A DNA stretch of 29,328 nt from positions 1 to 29,328 of the forward strand of contig DJMH01000040.1 of assembly GCA_002435305.1 (NCBI GenBank), written 5' to 3'. Below, one piece after another: positions 7,185 through 15,277 of this stretch (position 1 is its first letter; each line of letters opens with the position of its first letter). Under the pieces are notes generated by a model. The model made no database searches. It saw only the letters and a list, made by a program, of their open reading frames with translations, and was not told the DNA's origin. The translations under genes were made by a program, and so were the position numbers. This DNA comes from Dehalococcoidia bacterium UBA6495. Lineage in GTDB: Bacteria; Chloroflexota; Dehalococcoidia; Lucifugimonadales; UBA826.

Positions 7185-8669
7185 CTAAATCACGAAGGAG
7201 TTCTCTGATCTTTTTAAACCAATCCAGGCAGCTGCAGATGAAACGAGCCCGATCAACACAATTGCAGATCCTGCTATGTATGAAACTTGGAACGCATACA
7301 TAAAAGAGGCTACAGAGTCAGGAGATGAGCCTGCTTGTAGAATATCCACTGCTGGGGATTTCCAATCATAAATAGATGTAAAGGTCCAACCCAAAAGTGT
7401 GACGGCAGTTACGCTACCAAGGCCCCTAGACATCGATGAAACAGCACCGCCTGAACCCAAATCGGACAATTCCATTTTCCCCATCATCAGGCTCAAATTA
7501 GAGCTCTGGAAAAGGCCCATACCCATCCCTACAAATACCATTCTGACGGCTATCTGCCGAAGGCTAGAATCGGCAGTTAAAACAGTATATGAAATAAGCG
7601 CCAACAACACGATCAGCAAACCCAAAACTGTGATAAATCCAGGCCCAAACCTATCAGATAAATAACCTCCAACAGGAGAAAATAATGATACTGAAACAGC
7701 ATTCAATAAAAGAAAGATTCCTAAAACGAAAGATGAGGCCCCGATTATCTCTCCAACAAAATAAGGGAGTATAAATAAGTTGACGAAGGAACCCATATAA
7801 AGAAATAAATTAGAGCCAAACGCACCGGCGACAACCAAATCTTTCATTATTCCCAACTTGACCAATGGGTCAGGAATGATCGACTGGCGCCTGATGAAAA
7901 AAGTTCCTGCAAAAATAGATATTCCTAAACTCACAAATGTTTCTGCACGGAGCCAGCCTACTGCCGTAGCAATGTTCATAGCTGCAATAAACCCGATCAA
8001 ACACATGAAAGCAAGTACTCCGCCGATCCAATCAAGGCTAGTGACCGCACTGCTATTTTTGTTCTGATTGCCGACTCCTCGAATGACAGTGACGGAACCC
8101 AAAATAGCTAGAAGGCAAATAGGTATCCTGCCGAAAAATATCCAGCGCCAGGACATATATTCCAAGGCAACGCCCGCATATAAAGTTCCTACTATCATTC
8201 CCACACTCCCGACACCGGTCATTACACCCAATGCTCGGCCACGTATGCGCGAAGGGAACAGGGATGTAGCAAGTGCAGGGGCTATCGCCAAAAGGGCCGA
8301 ATTACCTACTGCCTGAAGCACTCTAAATCCCACAACCGATTGAATGCTTGGAGAAAATCCTATTGCAAGCATTGCCAAGGAATAAGTTACCAATCCCAGA
8401 ATAAAGATCTTTCGAAGTCCAAAAACGTCTCCTGCTCTCCCCATAGTAAGTTGCAACCCCACTGTCGTACCCAAATAAAAAATTATCATCAAATATGTGG
8501 TGGTAGGGGAGGAATAAAAATAATCAGATATTCTGGGTAAAGCAACATTTACGCTAACGTCGAGGGAGCTCAAAAACACCCCAGATGCTACCACCAGCAG
8601 TTGTACCCACTGAACCCAAGTCAAAGAGCCATCAGAGATTGAGTCGACAGGTTTTTCATTCACCAACAC
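7185..8669 (-). CDS. MFS transporter, DHA2 (EmrB/QacA-like) family
   Basis: I choose GTG at 8669, whose G is the last base of the upstream gene's TAG, giving 494 residues; the frame is open to ATG 8732, but that would add 21 polar residues lying inside the racemase gene. A GTG at 8663 is an alternative. The protein is strongly hydrophobic with about 14 membrane spans. Family marks are L-D-V-S-V-N-V-A-L-P in span 1 (DHA2 motif), G-R-A-G-D-V-F-G-L-R-K after span 2 (MFS motif A), and S-W-R-W-I-F-F-G-R-I-P near span 6. DHA2 carriers are usually proton-driven exporters of drugs or organic ions in the inner membrane, though the context of catabolic genes would also fit substrate movement. It is translationally coupled to the racemase gene and precedes the CoA-transferase after 155 nt. 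Confidence 0.9.
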   Translation of the reverse strand: MLVNEKPVDSISDGSLTWVQWVQLLVVASGVFLSSLDVSVNVALPRISDYFYSSPTTTYLMIIFYLGTTVGLQLTMGRAGDVFGLRKIFILGLVTYSLAMLAIGFSPSIQSVVGFRVLQAVGNSALLAIAPALATSLFPSRIRGRALGVMTGVGSVGMIVGTLYAGVALEYMSWRWIFFGRIPICLLAILGSVTVIRGVGNQNKNSSAVTSLDWIGGVLAFMCLIGFIAAMNIATAVGWLRAETFVSLGISIFAGTFFIRRQSIIPDPLVKLGIMKDLVVAGAFGSNLFLYMGSFVNLFILPYFVGEIIGASSFVLGIFLLLNAVSVSLFSPVGGYLSDRFGPGFITVLGLLIVLLALISYTVLTADSSLRQIAVRMVFVGMGMGLFQSSNLSLMMGKMELSDLGSGGAVSSMSRGLGSVTAVTLLGWTFTSIYDWKSPAVDILQAGSSPDSVASFMYAFQVSYIAGSAIVLIGLVSSAAAWIGLKRSENSFVI

Positions 8670-9799
8670 TATTTTATGTAGGCAGGGTCTATTTCGATAC
8701 CTAGACCTGGGGAATCCGGCAAGGAAATCCACCCTTTCTCGACAAGTGGCGGGTTTTTGAATATTGAGAATTTATGTGCATAACTGCCTATGGGCGGATC
8801 ATTTAATAATTCGAGATACGGGGCGTTAGGCCACGAGGCCACCAGATGAAGATGGGCTATAACCCCGATATCTCCTCCTCCGTGATGTGGAACGATTTCT
8901 TTTCCGTAGAGCTCTGATAGAACCCCTATTTTTCGTACCTCTGTAATCCCGTCTAAAACCATACTTTCTGGCTGTAATACATCGTAAACATTGTTTTCCA
9001 GCATTGCTTTAAATTCATGTATGCCTCTATTGTTCTCACCCCCAGCTATAGGTATCGCAACTGAACCATTTAGTCTTGCGAGGTCATCAAAAGAATGTCT
9101 TTGCAATGGTTCTTCTAGCCAATAAACACCCAATTCTCCCAGCAGGGTGGCAGTTTCAAAAGCTCGGCGGAAATCCCAAATTACACCAGGTTGCCATTTA
9201 CCAACCGACTGCGCCTGGTTAGCGTCTACCATGATCTGCATGGAATCTTTGACTGCATCGCGGACAAGCTCGACAGTGCGAATATCCTCCTCGATAGTCT
9301 CGTGATGCAATCTAAGTTTTATTGCCTTCCAGCCTTCTTCGCTCAATGAGCCAGCCAGCTCCGCTCGCTCCTCCGGAGTGGATAGCAAAATCATACTGGC
9401 ATAGGGCATCATACGATCCTTTGATCCTCCCCAAAGCTTGTACAAGGGTTGGCCACTTGCCTTGCCAATAACGTCCCAAATTGCCACATCAACTCCGGCA
9501 GCGCCTCGGTAGGGAAGTGTATGGACATAATATTTGAGTCTTTGAGCAATTTGCTCGATTTCAAAAGGATCTTCACCCACAACTACATTCTTCACAGACT
9601 CGATTATCGAGGGATCCATTCCAGGTCCAATACCTACAATTCCCTCGTCCGTGTGTACTTCCGTAAAAGATCCACCACCCTTACTAAAACGCATCAGCCC
9701 ACCTTTGTTCCAGGCAGGTTCGATACTTCCTACAGCTTCAAGCTCTTTAAGCTGAATCAATTTAACATCAGTAATTTTCATACGGATTTTAGATGTCAT
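8669..9799 (-). CDS. Mandelate racemase / muconate lactonizing enzyme family protein (enolase superfamily)
   Basis: I choose ATG at 9799 (376 residues), with GGAG eleven bases upstream; an ATG at 9880 would add 27 hydrophobic residues not typical of the family. The capping domain (1-130) is followed by the barrel. Active-site marks: K-L-R at 161-163 (second-strand base), V-D-A-N with Asp192, W-L-E-E-P at 227-231, G-G-E-N with Glu255, and V-P-H-H at 303-306. These supply the Mg2+ ligands and the His base of mandelate racemase-type enzymes, which dehydrate or epimerise acid sugars and related carboxylates. The Asp that partners the His is replaced by Glu278 (Q-P-E-S). The gene leads a minus-strand operon and is divergent from a Gfo/Idh gene. 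The exact substrate is unknown. Confidence 0.92.
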   Translation of the reverse strand: MTSKIRMKITDVKLIQLKELEAVGSIEPAWNKGGLMRFSKGGGSFTEVHTDEGIVGIGPGMDPSIIESVKNVVVGEDPFEIEQIAQRLKYYVHTLPYRGAAGVDVAIWDVIGKASGQPLYKLWGGSKDRMMPYASMILLSTPEERAELAGSLSEEGWKAIKLRLHHETIEEDIRTVELVRDAVKDSMQIMVDANQAQSVGKWQPGVIWDFRRAFETATLLGELGVYWLEEPLQRHSFDDLARLNGSVAIPIAGGENNRGIHEFKAMLENNVYDVLQPESMVLDGITEVRKIGVLSELYGKEIVPHHGGGDIGVIAHLHLVASWPNAPYLELLNDPPIGSYAHKFSIFKNPPLVEKGWISLPDSPGLGIEIDPAYIK

Positions 9800-9844
9800 A
9801 TAAATCAAATCTCCGATAATACAAAACAGCCACAGAATTTCATG

Positions 9845-9850
9845 ATTATA
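9845..9850 (-). promoter_or_regulatory. Candidate -10 box for the racemase operon
   Basis: A perfect TATAAT reads on the minus strand at 9850-9845, 46 bases before the chosen racemase ATG and beside the 14-bp palindrome. No good -35 box is seen; the -35 place falls on the palindrome. Confidence 0.35.
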
Positions 9851-9865
9851 GAATACATTCATGCC

Positions 9866-9879
9866 TGTTGGTACCAACA
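9866..9879. promoter_or_regulatory. Perfect 14-bp palindrome, candidate operator
   Basis: TGTTGGTACCAACA equals its own reverse complement. It sits in the spacer between the divergent racemase (start 9799) and Gfo/Idh (start 9966) genes, upstream of TATAAT boxes on both strands. The T-T-G-G-T/A-C-C-A-A core resembles sites of GntR- or LacI-type repressors, which often control such gene pairs. No regulator gene is present in the window. Confidence 0.5.
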
Positions 9880-9922
9880 CCTATATACTCAACAAAGACT
9901 GGTTACTTATGGATACTACCGA

Positions 9923-9928
9923 TATAAT
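9923..9928 (+). promoter_or_regulatory. Candidate -10 box for the Gfo/Idh gene
   Basis: TATAAT lies 38 bases before the ATG at 9966. The -35 region (around 9900-9905) is poor, which would fit an activator- or repressor-dependent promoter. The 14-bp palindrome is 43 bases upstream. Confidence 0.35.
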
Positions 9929-9965
9929 CGCCACCCAAACAAAATCTGAAAAAGGATAACCAGTT

Positions 9966-11072
9966 ATGGGCGGAAGAAAAATTCGAGTAGGGATCATCGG
10001 AGCTAATGTTGGATATGGTTGGACGCCCAGATCCCATGCTCCGGCAATAGCTGAAATGCCAGAGATAGAATTTTCTGCCGTATGCACGTCTCGGGAGGAA
10101 ACGGCCAAAGAATCAGCGGATGCCTACGGGGTGCCGCTGGCATTTAATAACCACAAGGAGATGTTAGATAAAACTGATTTGGACGTTGTGGCTGTAGTAG
10201 TTAGAGTTCCGAAACATTACGACCTTGCAATGGACGTTTTGAAAGCAGGCAAGAATATTTATACCGAATGGCCTCTAGGGGCAAATTCGAAAGAGGCAGA
10301 AGAAATGACCCATCTAGCCAAAGAAAAAGGCCTTTTGACCATGGTGGGCCTGCAATCCCGTGCAGCGCCAGTTTTTCTATACCTTAGAGACCTAATAAAT
10401 GAGAAATATATCGGGGAGGTTCTATCGGCTAACCTGCGGCAGTTTAGTTCTGGGGTACTATCCAGGCCCCCAGGTCGTACGTGGCAAAAAGATGTGGAAT
10501 TAGGAGCAACTACTCTAACAATACCGTTTGGCCACTCGATCGATGCTCTTTGCATGTGCCTTGGCGAATTCGCCAGCGTGTCGGGAAATGTTTCAACGAA
10601 GGTTCCGCAATGGCATGAACAAGAAACTAACCGCATGGTTCAAGTGAGCTCTCCGGACACGATAATGATCACTGGAATTTTGGAAAGTGGTACTGCTGTC
10701 TCGGCTCATGTAAGTGCTATCCCATACCATGGTTCCGGTTACCGATTTGAAATTTATGGCAGTGAAGGAACACTTGTCGTAACAAGCAATGATGCACCCT
10801 CGACAGGTTCATCTAAACTTTGGGGTGGGCAACCAAATGGAACTGATTTAGTCGAACTTGAAGTACCTGAAACCTACACTAAAGTTCCCAGTTCTGTACC
10901 TAGTGGAGCCCCTTTCAATATTGCCCAACTATGGGACCGTTTCGCCAAGGGCATTAAAACTAATACAGAAGTTGAACCGAACTTTTCTACAGCACTAACC
11001 AGACACAAACTTTTAGATGCGATCCAGAAGTCCTCCGACACAGGAATAACTCAAAAAGTATACGGGAGCTAA
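9966..11072 (+). CDS. Gfo/Idh/MocA family oxidoreductase, Gal80-like subgroup
   Basis: A 368-residue protein with ATG at 9966 and AAGGAT upstream. The N-terminal Rossmann fold shows R-V-G-I-I-G-A-N-V-G at 7-16, V-A-V-V-V-R-V-P-K-H at 75-84 and Y-T-E-W-P-L-G at 99-105. The last motif has Trp102 where most family members have the catalytic Lys of E-K-P; E-W-P is a trait I associate with Gal80-like and related sugar dehydrogenase homologues, followed as here by V-G-L-Q-x-R. The C-terminal part forms the alpha/beta substrate domain. The enzyme would be an NAD(P)-linked cytosolic dehydrogenase of a sugar-like compound or, lacking the Lys, possibly a sensor. It is followed after 5 nt by the PLP enzyme gene and is divergent from the racemase operon, so the two units probably share control. 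Confidence 0.88.
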   Translation: MGGRKIRVGIIGANVGYGWTPRSHAPAIAEMPEIEFSAVCTSREETAKESADAYGVPLAFNNHKEMLDKTDLDVVAVVVRVPKHYDLAMDVLKAGKNIYTEWPLGANSKEAEEMTHLAKEKGLLTMVGLQSRAAPVFLYLRDLINEKYIGEVLSANLRQFSSGVLSRPPGRTWQKDVELGATTLTIPFGHSIDALCMCLGEFASVSGNVSTKVPQWHEQETNRMVQVSSPDTIMITGILESGTAVSAHVSAIPYHGSGYRFEIYGSEGTLVVTSNDAPSTGSSKLWGGQPNGTDLVELEVPETYTKVPSSVPSGAPFNIAQLWDRFAKGIKTNTEVEPNFSTALTRHKLLDAIQKSSDTGITQKVYGS

Positions 11073-11077
11073 CCAGA

Positions 11078-12406
11078 ATGGCAACACTTATTGAACAAAA
11101 ATATATAGCAGCCCATCCCGGGTCTGCCCAAAGGCATGAAAAAGCAAAACATGTGTTTCCTAATGGTGTCACACACGATGCCCGCAGACAGAATCCATTT
11201 CAGCTTTATTACACTCATGCTATGGGCCCTCACAAGTATGACGTTGATGGAAATGAGGTGATAGATTTTTGGAGCGGCCACGGCTCTCTTATACTGGGAC
11301 ATTCGCACCCCGAAATTGTGAAAGCGGTCCAGGAGCAAATGGCAAAAGGGACTCATTTGAGTGGCTCCACCGATCTTGAAATCCGTTGGGGGGAACTTGT
11401 TCGAGAGATGATCCCAAGCGCCGAAAAGGTCCGATTCCACAGCTCTGGGACCGAAGCGGACATGATGGCAATTAGGATGGCAAGAGCCTACACCAACAAA
11501 TCCAAAATAATAAAATTTGAGGATCATTTTCATGGCTGGAGTGATTATTTATCTGCCGACGCTGATGGTATCGGAGGTATACCGAAAGAAGCTCTCGATA
11601 CAGTGATAATACTGCCTCCAAATGACATTTCGCTTATAGAACAAACCTTACAGAATAATGATGATGTCGCTGCCATTATTTTAGAGCCGACCGGAGCTCA
11701 TATGGGGCTGAAACCCATAGTGCCAGCATTTCTAGAGGAGCTACGGGAGGTCACCACTAAATTTGATGTAGTGCTAATTTTTGATGAAGTGGTGACAGGT
11801 TTCAGAATATCTGACGGTGGTGCTCAAGGCTATTATGGTGTAACTCCTGATTTGACCACATTGGCAAAAATACTAGGGGGAGGACTTCCGGGTGGCGCTG
11901 TGTGTGGAAAAGCCGAAATAATAAATATGATAGAACCAAGAGATGATCCCGATTTTAACAAAAACAGAAGAATCGCCCATAATGGGACCTTTAACGCCAA
12001 TCCACTCTCTGCATCTTCAGGTATTAAAGCTTTGGAAATACTAAAAAGAGACCCAATAAACGAAAAAGCAATCAGCATGGGAAATCTCCTCAAAAGAAGT
12101 CTTAACGAAGTCTTGTCTAAACAAGAAATTCCCGGATGTGTTAGTGGTGTGAATTCATTGATCCACATTAGATTGGGGACTGACCATGACTGTGATCATG
12201 AGATATGCATATTATCTAAAGAAGATATGGGGAAAACGACAAACTCTGTCAGGAATGCGCAATTAAATCTTGCACTTTTAAATAATGGGGTCCATTCGGG
12301 TACCAGATTCATCATGAGTGCATTTCATACCGAAGAAGACATAGCCAAAACCGCAGAGGCCTTCGGAAACGCTCTAACTGACGTCAGAGCCGAAGGCTTA
12401 ATTTAG
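11078..12406 (+). CDS. Class III PLP enzyme, glutamate-1-semialdehyde aminomutase-like
   Basis: A 442-residue protein with ATG at 11078; GGGAGC overlaps the end of the preceding gene. Fold type I PLP enzyme marks: F-P-N-G-V-T near 27-32 (HemL-like start), S-S-G-T-E-A at 122-127 (phosphate-binding turn), F-H-G-W at 151-154, I-F-D-E-V at 234-238 with Asp236, and L-A-K-I-L-G-G-G-L-P-G-G at 262-273 with Lys264 for the Schiff base. The pattern is HemL-like, but genuine hemL is normally next to tetrapyrrole genes; here the partner is a Gfo/Idh dehydrogenase facing a catabolic operon. I therefore infer an aminotransferase or aminomutase for amino-sugar or beta-amino-acid type compounds rather than haem synthesis. 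The stop codon overlaps the convergent methyltransferase gene by 4 bp. Confidence 0.88.
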   Translation: MATLIEQKYIAAHPGSAQRHEKAKHVFPNGVTHDARRQNPFQLYYTHAMGPHKYDVDGNEVIDFWSGHGSLILGHSHPEIVKAVQEQMAKGTHLSGSTDLEIRWGELVREMIPSAEKVRFHSSGTEADMMAIRMARAYTNKSKIIKFEDHFHGWSDYLSADADGIGGIPKEALDTVIILPPNDISLIEQTLQNNDDVAAIILEPTGAHMGLKPIVPAFLEELREVTTKFDVVLIFDEVVTGFRISDGGAQGYYGVTPDLTTLAKILGGGLPGGAVCGKAEIINMIEPRDDPDFNKNRRIAHNGTFNANPLSASSGIKALEILKRDPINEKAISMGNLLKRSLNEVLSKQEIPGCVSGVNSLIHIRLGTDHDCDHEICILSKEDMGKTTNSVRNAQLNLALLNNGVHSGTRFIMSAFHTEEDIAKTAEAFGNALTDVRAEGLI

Positions 12407-13239
12407 TTATCCCAACTCATAATGCAGGAAATCCTACCGTCGGAATTAGCCAATTCCAACCCTTCTTTAGTGGATTTTAGATTCGTCTGAAGAGCCGTGA
12501 TTAGCTTTTCATCTTTTTCTGTTCCTTGGTTTACATAAAGTCGCTTTCGAAGATCATGCAAGGCATCTTCATCAGATTTATATACATGGGGACCCAAATG
12601 ATCCAGGACACTCAGTTCAGGGGTGAGACCCATCTGCCATAAAACATCCATTAGTTCAGGAACTCCTGGTAAATGAACTCTTTTCTCTCCATGGACAGCT
12701 TCCCACAGGATTCCAAGATGCGCTTGCGGAGACTTCATAAAAGCGACAATAACGACATGTTTACTGGCATACCGGTTAGCATTTATCAAGAATTTTTCTA
12801 TGTCCTCTATTCCATATGTGACATGGGAGCACAGAGCACCTTCGTGAACTTGTACAACGGCTTCTTCCCAGAGAGTAAAGACAGGTTCAACGTTCTGAAT
12901 ATTTGCCTCATCACAACTTTTTCTCAGCTCTTCCAGCATACTTTTTGATGAATCAGCAACTGTCACTTTTTTCCTAGATAACGCCAGCGGCAACGCTAAT
13001 CTACCAGCCCCCCCTCCGATATCAACCAGAGTCCTACAATCCAGGAATTCCTGCTCCAGTTTATCTAGTAAAGGATCACCCCTGCGAAACGGATCATCTC
13101 TAAATTGCTCTGCCACACCCTCCCAAAAATCCTGGCTTGGATCAAAATGCTGTTGAGCAGCTATAGATTGTGTGTGATGGCTTTGAACCTGGTTATGCCA
13201 TCTACAAACGGCATCTCCTGATCCATACAGCGTAGACAT
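12403..13239 (-). CDS. Class I SAM-dependent methyltransferase
   Basis: A 278-residue protein whose ATG (13239) directly abuts the stop of the upstream propeller gene, so the two are co-translated. The SAM-binding motif I is L-V-D-I-G-G-G-A-G-R-L (about 71-81), followed by K-V-T-V-A-D-S-S with the acidic residue at the end of strand 2. The region before motif I (F-W-E-G-V-A-E-Q-F) is helical, as in small-molecule methyltransferases. The C-terminal third (D-E-D-A-L-H-D-L-R-K-R-L) resembles UbiE/Coq5-like relatives, but the acceptor cannot be deduced. It closes a minus-strand operon of alcohol dehydrogenase and two amidating-lyase-like propellers. The 3' end shares 4 bp with the convergent PLP-enzyme gene. 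Confidence 0.82.
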   Translation of the reverse strand: MSTLYGSGDAVCRWHNQVQSHHTQSIAAQQHFDPSQDFWEGVAEQFRDDPFRRGDPLLDKLEQEFLDCRTLVDIGGGAGRLALPLALSRKKVTVADSSKSMLEELRKSCDEANIQNVEPVFTLWEEAVVQVHEGALCSHVTYGIEDIEKFLINANRYASKHVVIVAFMKSPQAHLGILWEAVHGEKRVHLPGVPELMDVLWQMGLTPELSVLDHLGPHVYKSDEDALHDLRKRLYVNQGTEKDEKLITALQTNLKSTKEGLELANSDGRISCIMSWDN

Positions 13240-14196
13240 TTATGATCTCGTCAACTTGTTTATTCTTCCACCAATCAACCATTCAGCTACAAATATATTG
13301 CCTTCACCGTCCGAAGCTATCCCGTGAGGGCTATTGAATTTTCCCGGAACCAATGTGCTGTGAGGCACGTTTGGCCAACCCTCATTGAATTTGAATGCCC
13401 CCGTATTTTCTCCAAGGTAGGCTACCGGTTCATCTTCCAAATCTAATAGTGTTATACGTGACCCCCGTAACTCTGCCACTATAAGCAGATCGCCCCAAGC
13501 AGCAAAACCGCTAGGGCTGTGAAGCCAATCAGCCCCAGCCCCGGCCCCAAATGCTCGTAGGAATTGACCTCGAATAGAATACACCTGTATCTGTCCATTA
13601 CTTCTATCGGCTATATAGAGTTCGGTCTCCGATTTTCTTGTATCTACCCATATGCCGTGAGGAGTCGCAAACCTTCCTCCTTCACCATAGCTTCCATCTA
13701 TGGTCATAACATATTCACCCGATTTACTATAAAAATGCACAAGGCTTGAACCATAACCATCGGCCACTATGATAGTTCCGTCACCGCCATTTCTTTCTTC
13801 ATTTATTGCAACATCGGTGGGTGAATATTTTCCACCCGCGTTATACCTTTCGATATCGGGTCTTGCGATTGACATCACCGCCTCACCGTCAACAGATACC
13901 TTCACCACCTGGGCAGATAAATTATCGGCGAGCCATAAGAACTCATCATTGCCCTCCTGAACGAGGGTCATGCCATGGGCGTTCTCAACATTCACTTCCC
14001 ACGAATTAACTAGCTCTCCATCTTCGTTAAAGGTTAAAACTTTGGGTTCTGCCTGGTGGAAAGTTATGACATTTCCAGTTTTAGGGCTTACCACTATGCC
14101 ATGATGGGCCCAGCCATCCTTCACGCTATCGGCCCCCGGGGCCTCGACCCATTTTTCATGCCAGAAATAATTGTGACTTGAGTTTCCTATCTGCAC
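13240..14196 (-). CDS. PAL-like NHL beta-propeller, paralogue 1
   Basis: The start is taken as GTG at 14196 (318 residues), because GGAGG lies eight bases upstream; a GTG at 14211 in the same frame overlaps that site. Six blades can be followed. Positions matching amidating lyase: His74 (N-A-H-G), Tyr148 (A-D-G-Y-G-S-S), His180 (T-P-H-G) and His291 (S-P-H-G). The arginine position (His-Arg-Gly in the animal enzyme) reads F-H-Q-A, giving Gln48, so the charge that assists catalysis is lost. No signal peptide is present. Over the central blades it shares roughly half its residues, by eye, with the next gene upstream, so the pair arose by tandem duplication. It is followed without a gap by the methyltransferase gene. 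Function unknown: divergent lyase or metal-bound sensor propeller. Confidence 0.78.
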   Translation of the reverse strand: MQIGNSSHNYFWHEKWVEAPGADSVKDGWAHHGIVVSPKTGNVITFHQAEPKVLTFNEDGELVNSWEVNVENAHGMTLVQEGNDEFLWLADNLSAQVVKVSVDGEAVMSIARPDIERYNAGGKYSPTDVAINEERNGGDGTIIVADGYGSSLVHFYSKSGEYVMTIDGSYGEGGRFATPHGIWVDTRKSETELYIADRSNGQIQVYSIRGQFLRAFGAGAGADWLHSPSGFAAWGDLLIVAELRGSRITLLDLEDEPVAYLGENTGAFKFNEGWPNVPHSTLVPGKFNSPHGIASDGEGNIFVAEWLIGGRINKLTRS

Positions 14197-14261
14197 TTTG
14201 GCTACCTCCACCGTCCTATCTGAGTTAAATTAAAGATCCTGCATCTCAACTGAACGTCTAT

Positions 14262-15257
14262 TTATTTCAAAACTAATTTAGTGAACCTGCCGCCAATCAA
14301 CCATTCTGCAACATATATATTTCCCTTCTCATCTACAGTAATCCCGTGAGGGCTATTAAATTTGCCGATATCCAACCTAGAAGGTCTTTGTGGGGAACCT
14401 GATTCAGCAAGTTCGTTAGGCCATCCTTCACATTCGGCGGCCTCGTCGTCTGGAAACAGGTAACAAACCAATTGGTCATTCATATCTACCATAGTGAGTC
14501 TAGCTTCAAGTTCAGCCACTATCATTAAATCGCCAGTAATTGCAAATTCACTTGGTGTGGTAAAAAAATCTTCCCCAAAAGTTCTCAAATACCCACCATT
14601 TAAATCAAATACCTGAACCCGCCCATTTGCCCTGTCGGCGACATAAAGTTCCGGCACCTCCTTCCGGCGGTCTATCACTATGCCGTGCGGGCAACTGAAA
14701 TGTCCCGCACCACTGGACCCGTCAATGGAAAGAATATATTCCCCGCCTGAAGTATATTTGTGGACAAGGCTAGCCCCGTATCCATCAGCCACCCATATTT
14801 CTCCTAAGCCTCCGAAGCGCATCTCGTCCACTGCAATGGAAGTTGGAGCATACCTACTTCGTTCATAGTCATTATGATCCGGCGCAGCCAGGTCCATTAT
14901 TCGATCACCTTTCAGATCACATTTAAAAACCATTCCAGATTGAGCTTCTGCACCGGGAGGATATTCATAGGAAAACTCTGGTAATCTCTTGGAACCATTA
15001 TCTGCAATCCATAAATTGTCCATTCCCTCGTCGTTTACGGCCGTTATTCCATGGGCATCCGTGAAACTTCCTATCCAAGATTCAGTAACCCGTCCTTCTT
15101 GGGTGTAAATAAGTATTTCAGAAGTACCACTGTCACACGAAACTATCTGCCCATCAGATAGTGTGGCCATTCCTGGATGTGCCCATCCAGATAATGATTT
15201 GACCGTTTGATCCCGGGCACCCCAATTATCAATCCAATCATAATGTGGAATATTCAC
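14262..15257 (-). CDS. PAL-like NHL beta-propeller, paralogue 2
   Basis: The start is taken as GTG at 15257 (331 residues), with GGAG eight bases upstream; the GTG two codons earlier (15263) is too close to that site. The architecture is the same as paralogue 1: His69 (D-A-H-G), Tyr160 (A-D-G-Y-G-A-S), His191 (C-P-H-G) and His304 (S-P-H-G), with the shared ending A-E-W-L-I-G-G-R. The Arg position of amidating lyase is again not kept (S-C-D-S-G-T region). It has an extra loop of about 15 residues near 90-107 (R-L-P-E-F-S-Y-E-Y-P-P-G). No export signal. It lies between the zinc dehydrogenase gene and paralogue 1, in one operon. Substrate and reaction are unknown. Confidence 0.78.
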   Translation of the reverse strand: MNIPHYDWIDNWGARDQTVKSLSGWAHPGMATLSDGQIVSCDSGTSEILIYTQEGRVTESWIGSFTDAHGITAVNDEGMDNLWIADNGSKRLPEFSYEYPPGAEAQSGMVFKCDLKGDRIMDLAAPDHNDYERSRYAPTSIAVDEMRFGGLGEIWVADGYGASLVHKYTSGGEYILSIDGSSGAGHFSCPHGIVIDRRKEVPELYVADRANGRVQVFDLNGGYLRTFGEDFFTTPSEFAITGDLMIVAELEARLTMVDMNDQLVCYLFPDDEAAECEGWPNELAESGSPQRPSRLDIGKFNSPHGITVDEKGNIYVAEWLIGGRFTKLVLK

Positions 15258-15277
15258 GAACACCTCTCCGTCTTTTA

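Noticed and set aside
8670..8732. ATG at 8732 as the MFS transporter start
   Set aside because: It would add 21 polar residues unlike the family and overlap the racemase gene by 64 bp; the GTG at the racemase stop is more natural.
9449..9949. A 166-codon open frame on the plus strand, antisense to the racemase gene
   Set aside because: It lies inside a clear enolase-superfamily gene, crosses the divergent promoter region, has no family motifs and its composition fits an antisense shadow.
11069..11533. A 154-codon open frame on the minus strand
   Set aside because: It overlaps the intact HemL-like gene and shows no recognisable domain or ribosome site.
11078..12406. Genuine hemL for haem synthesis
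   Set aside because: The motifs fit HemL-like enzymes, but no tetrapyrrole genes are near and the partner gene is a Gfo/Idh protein, so the specific name was withheld.
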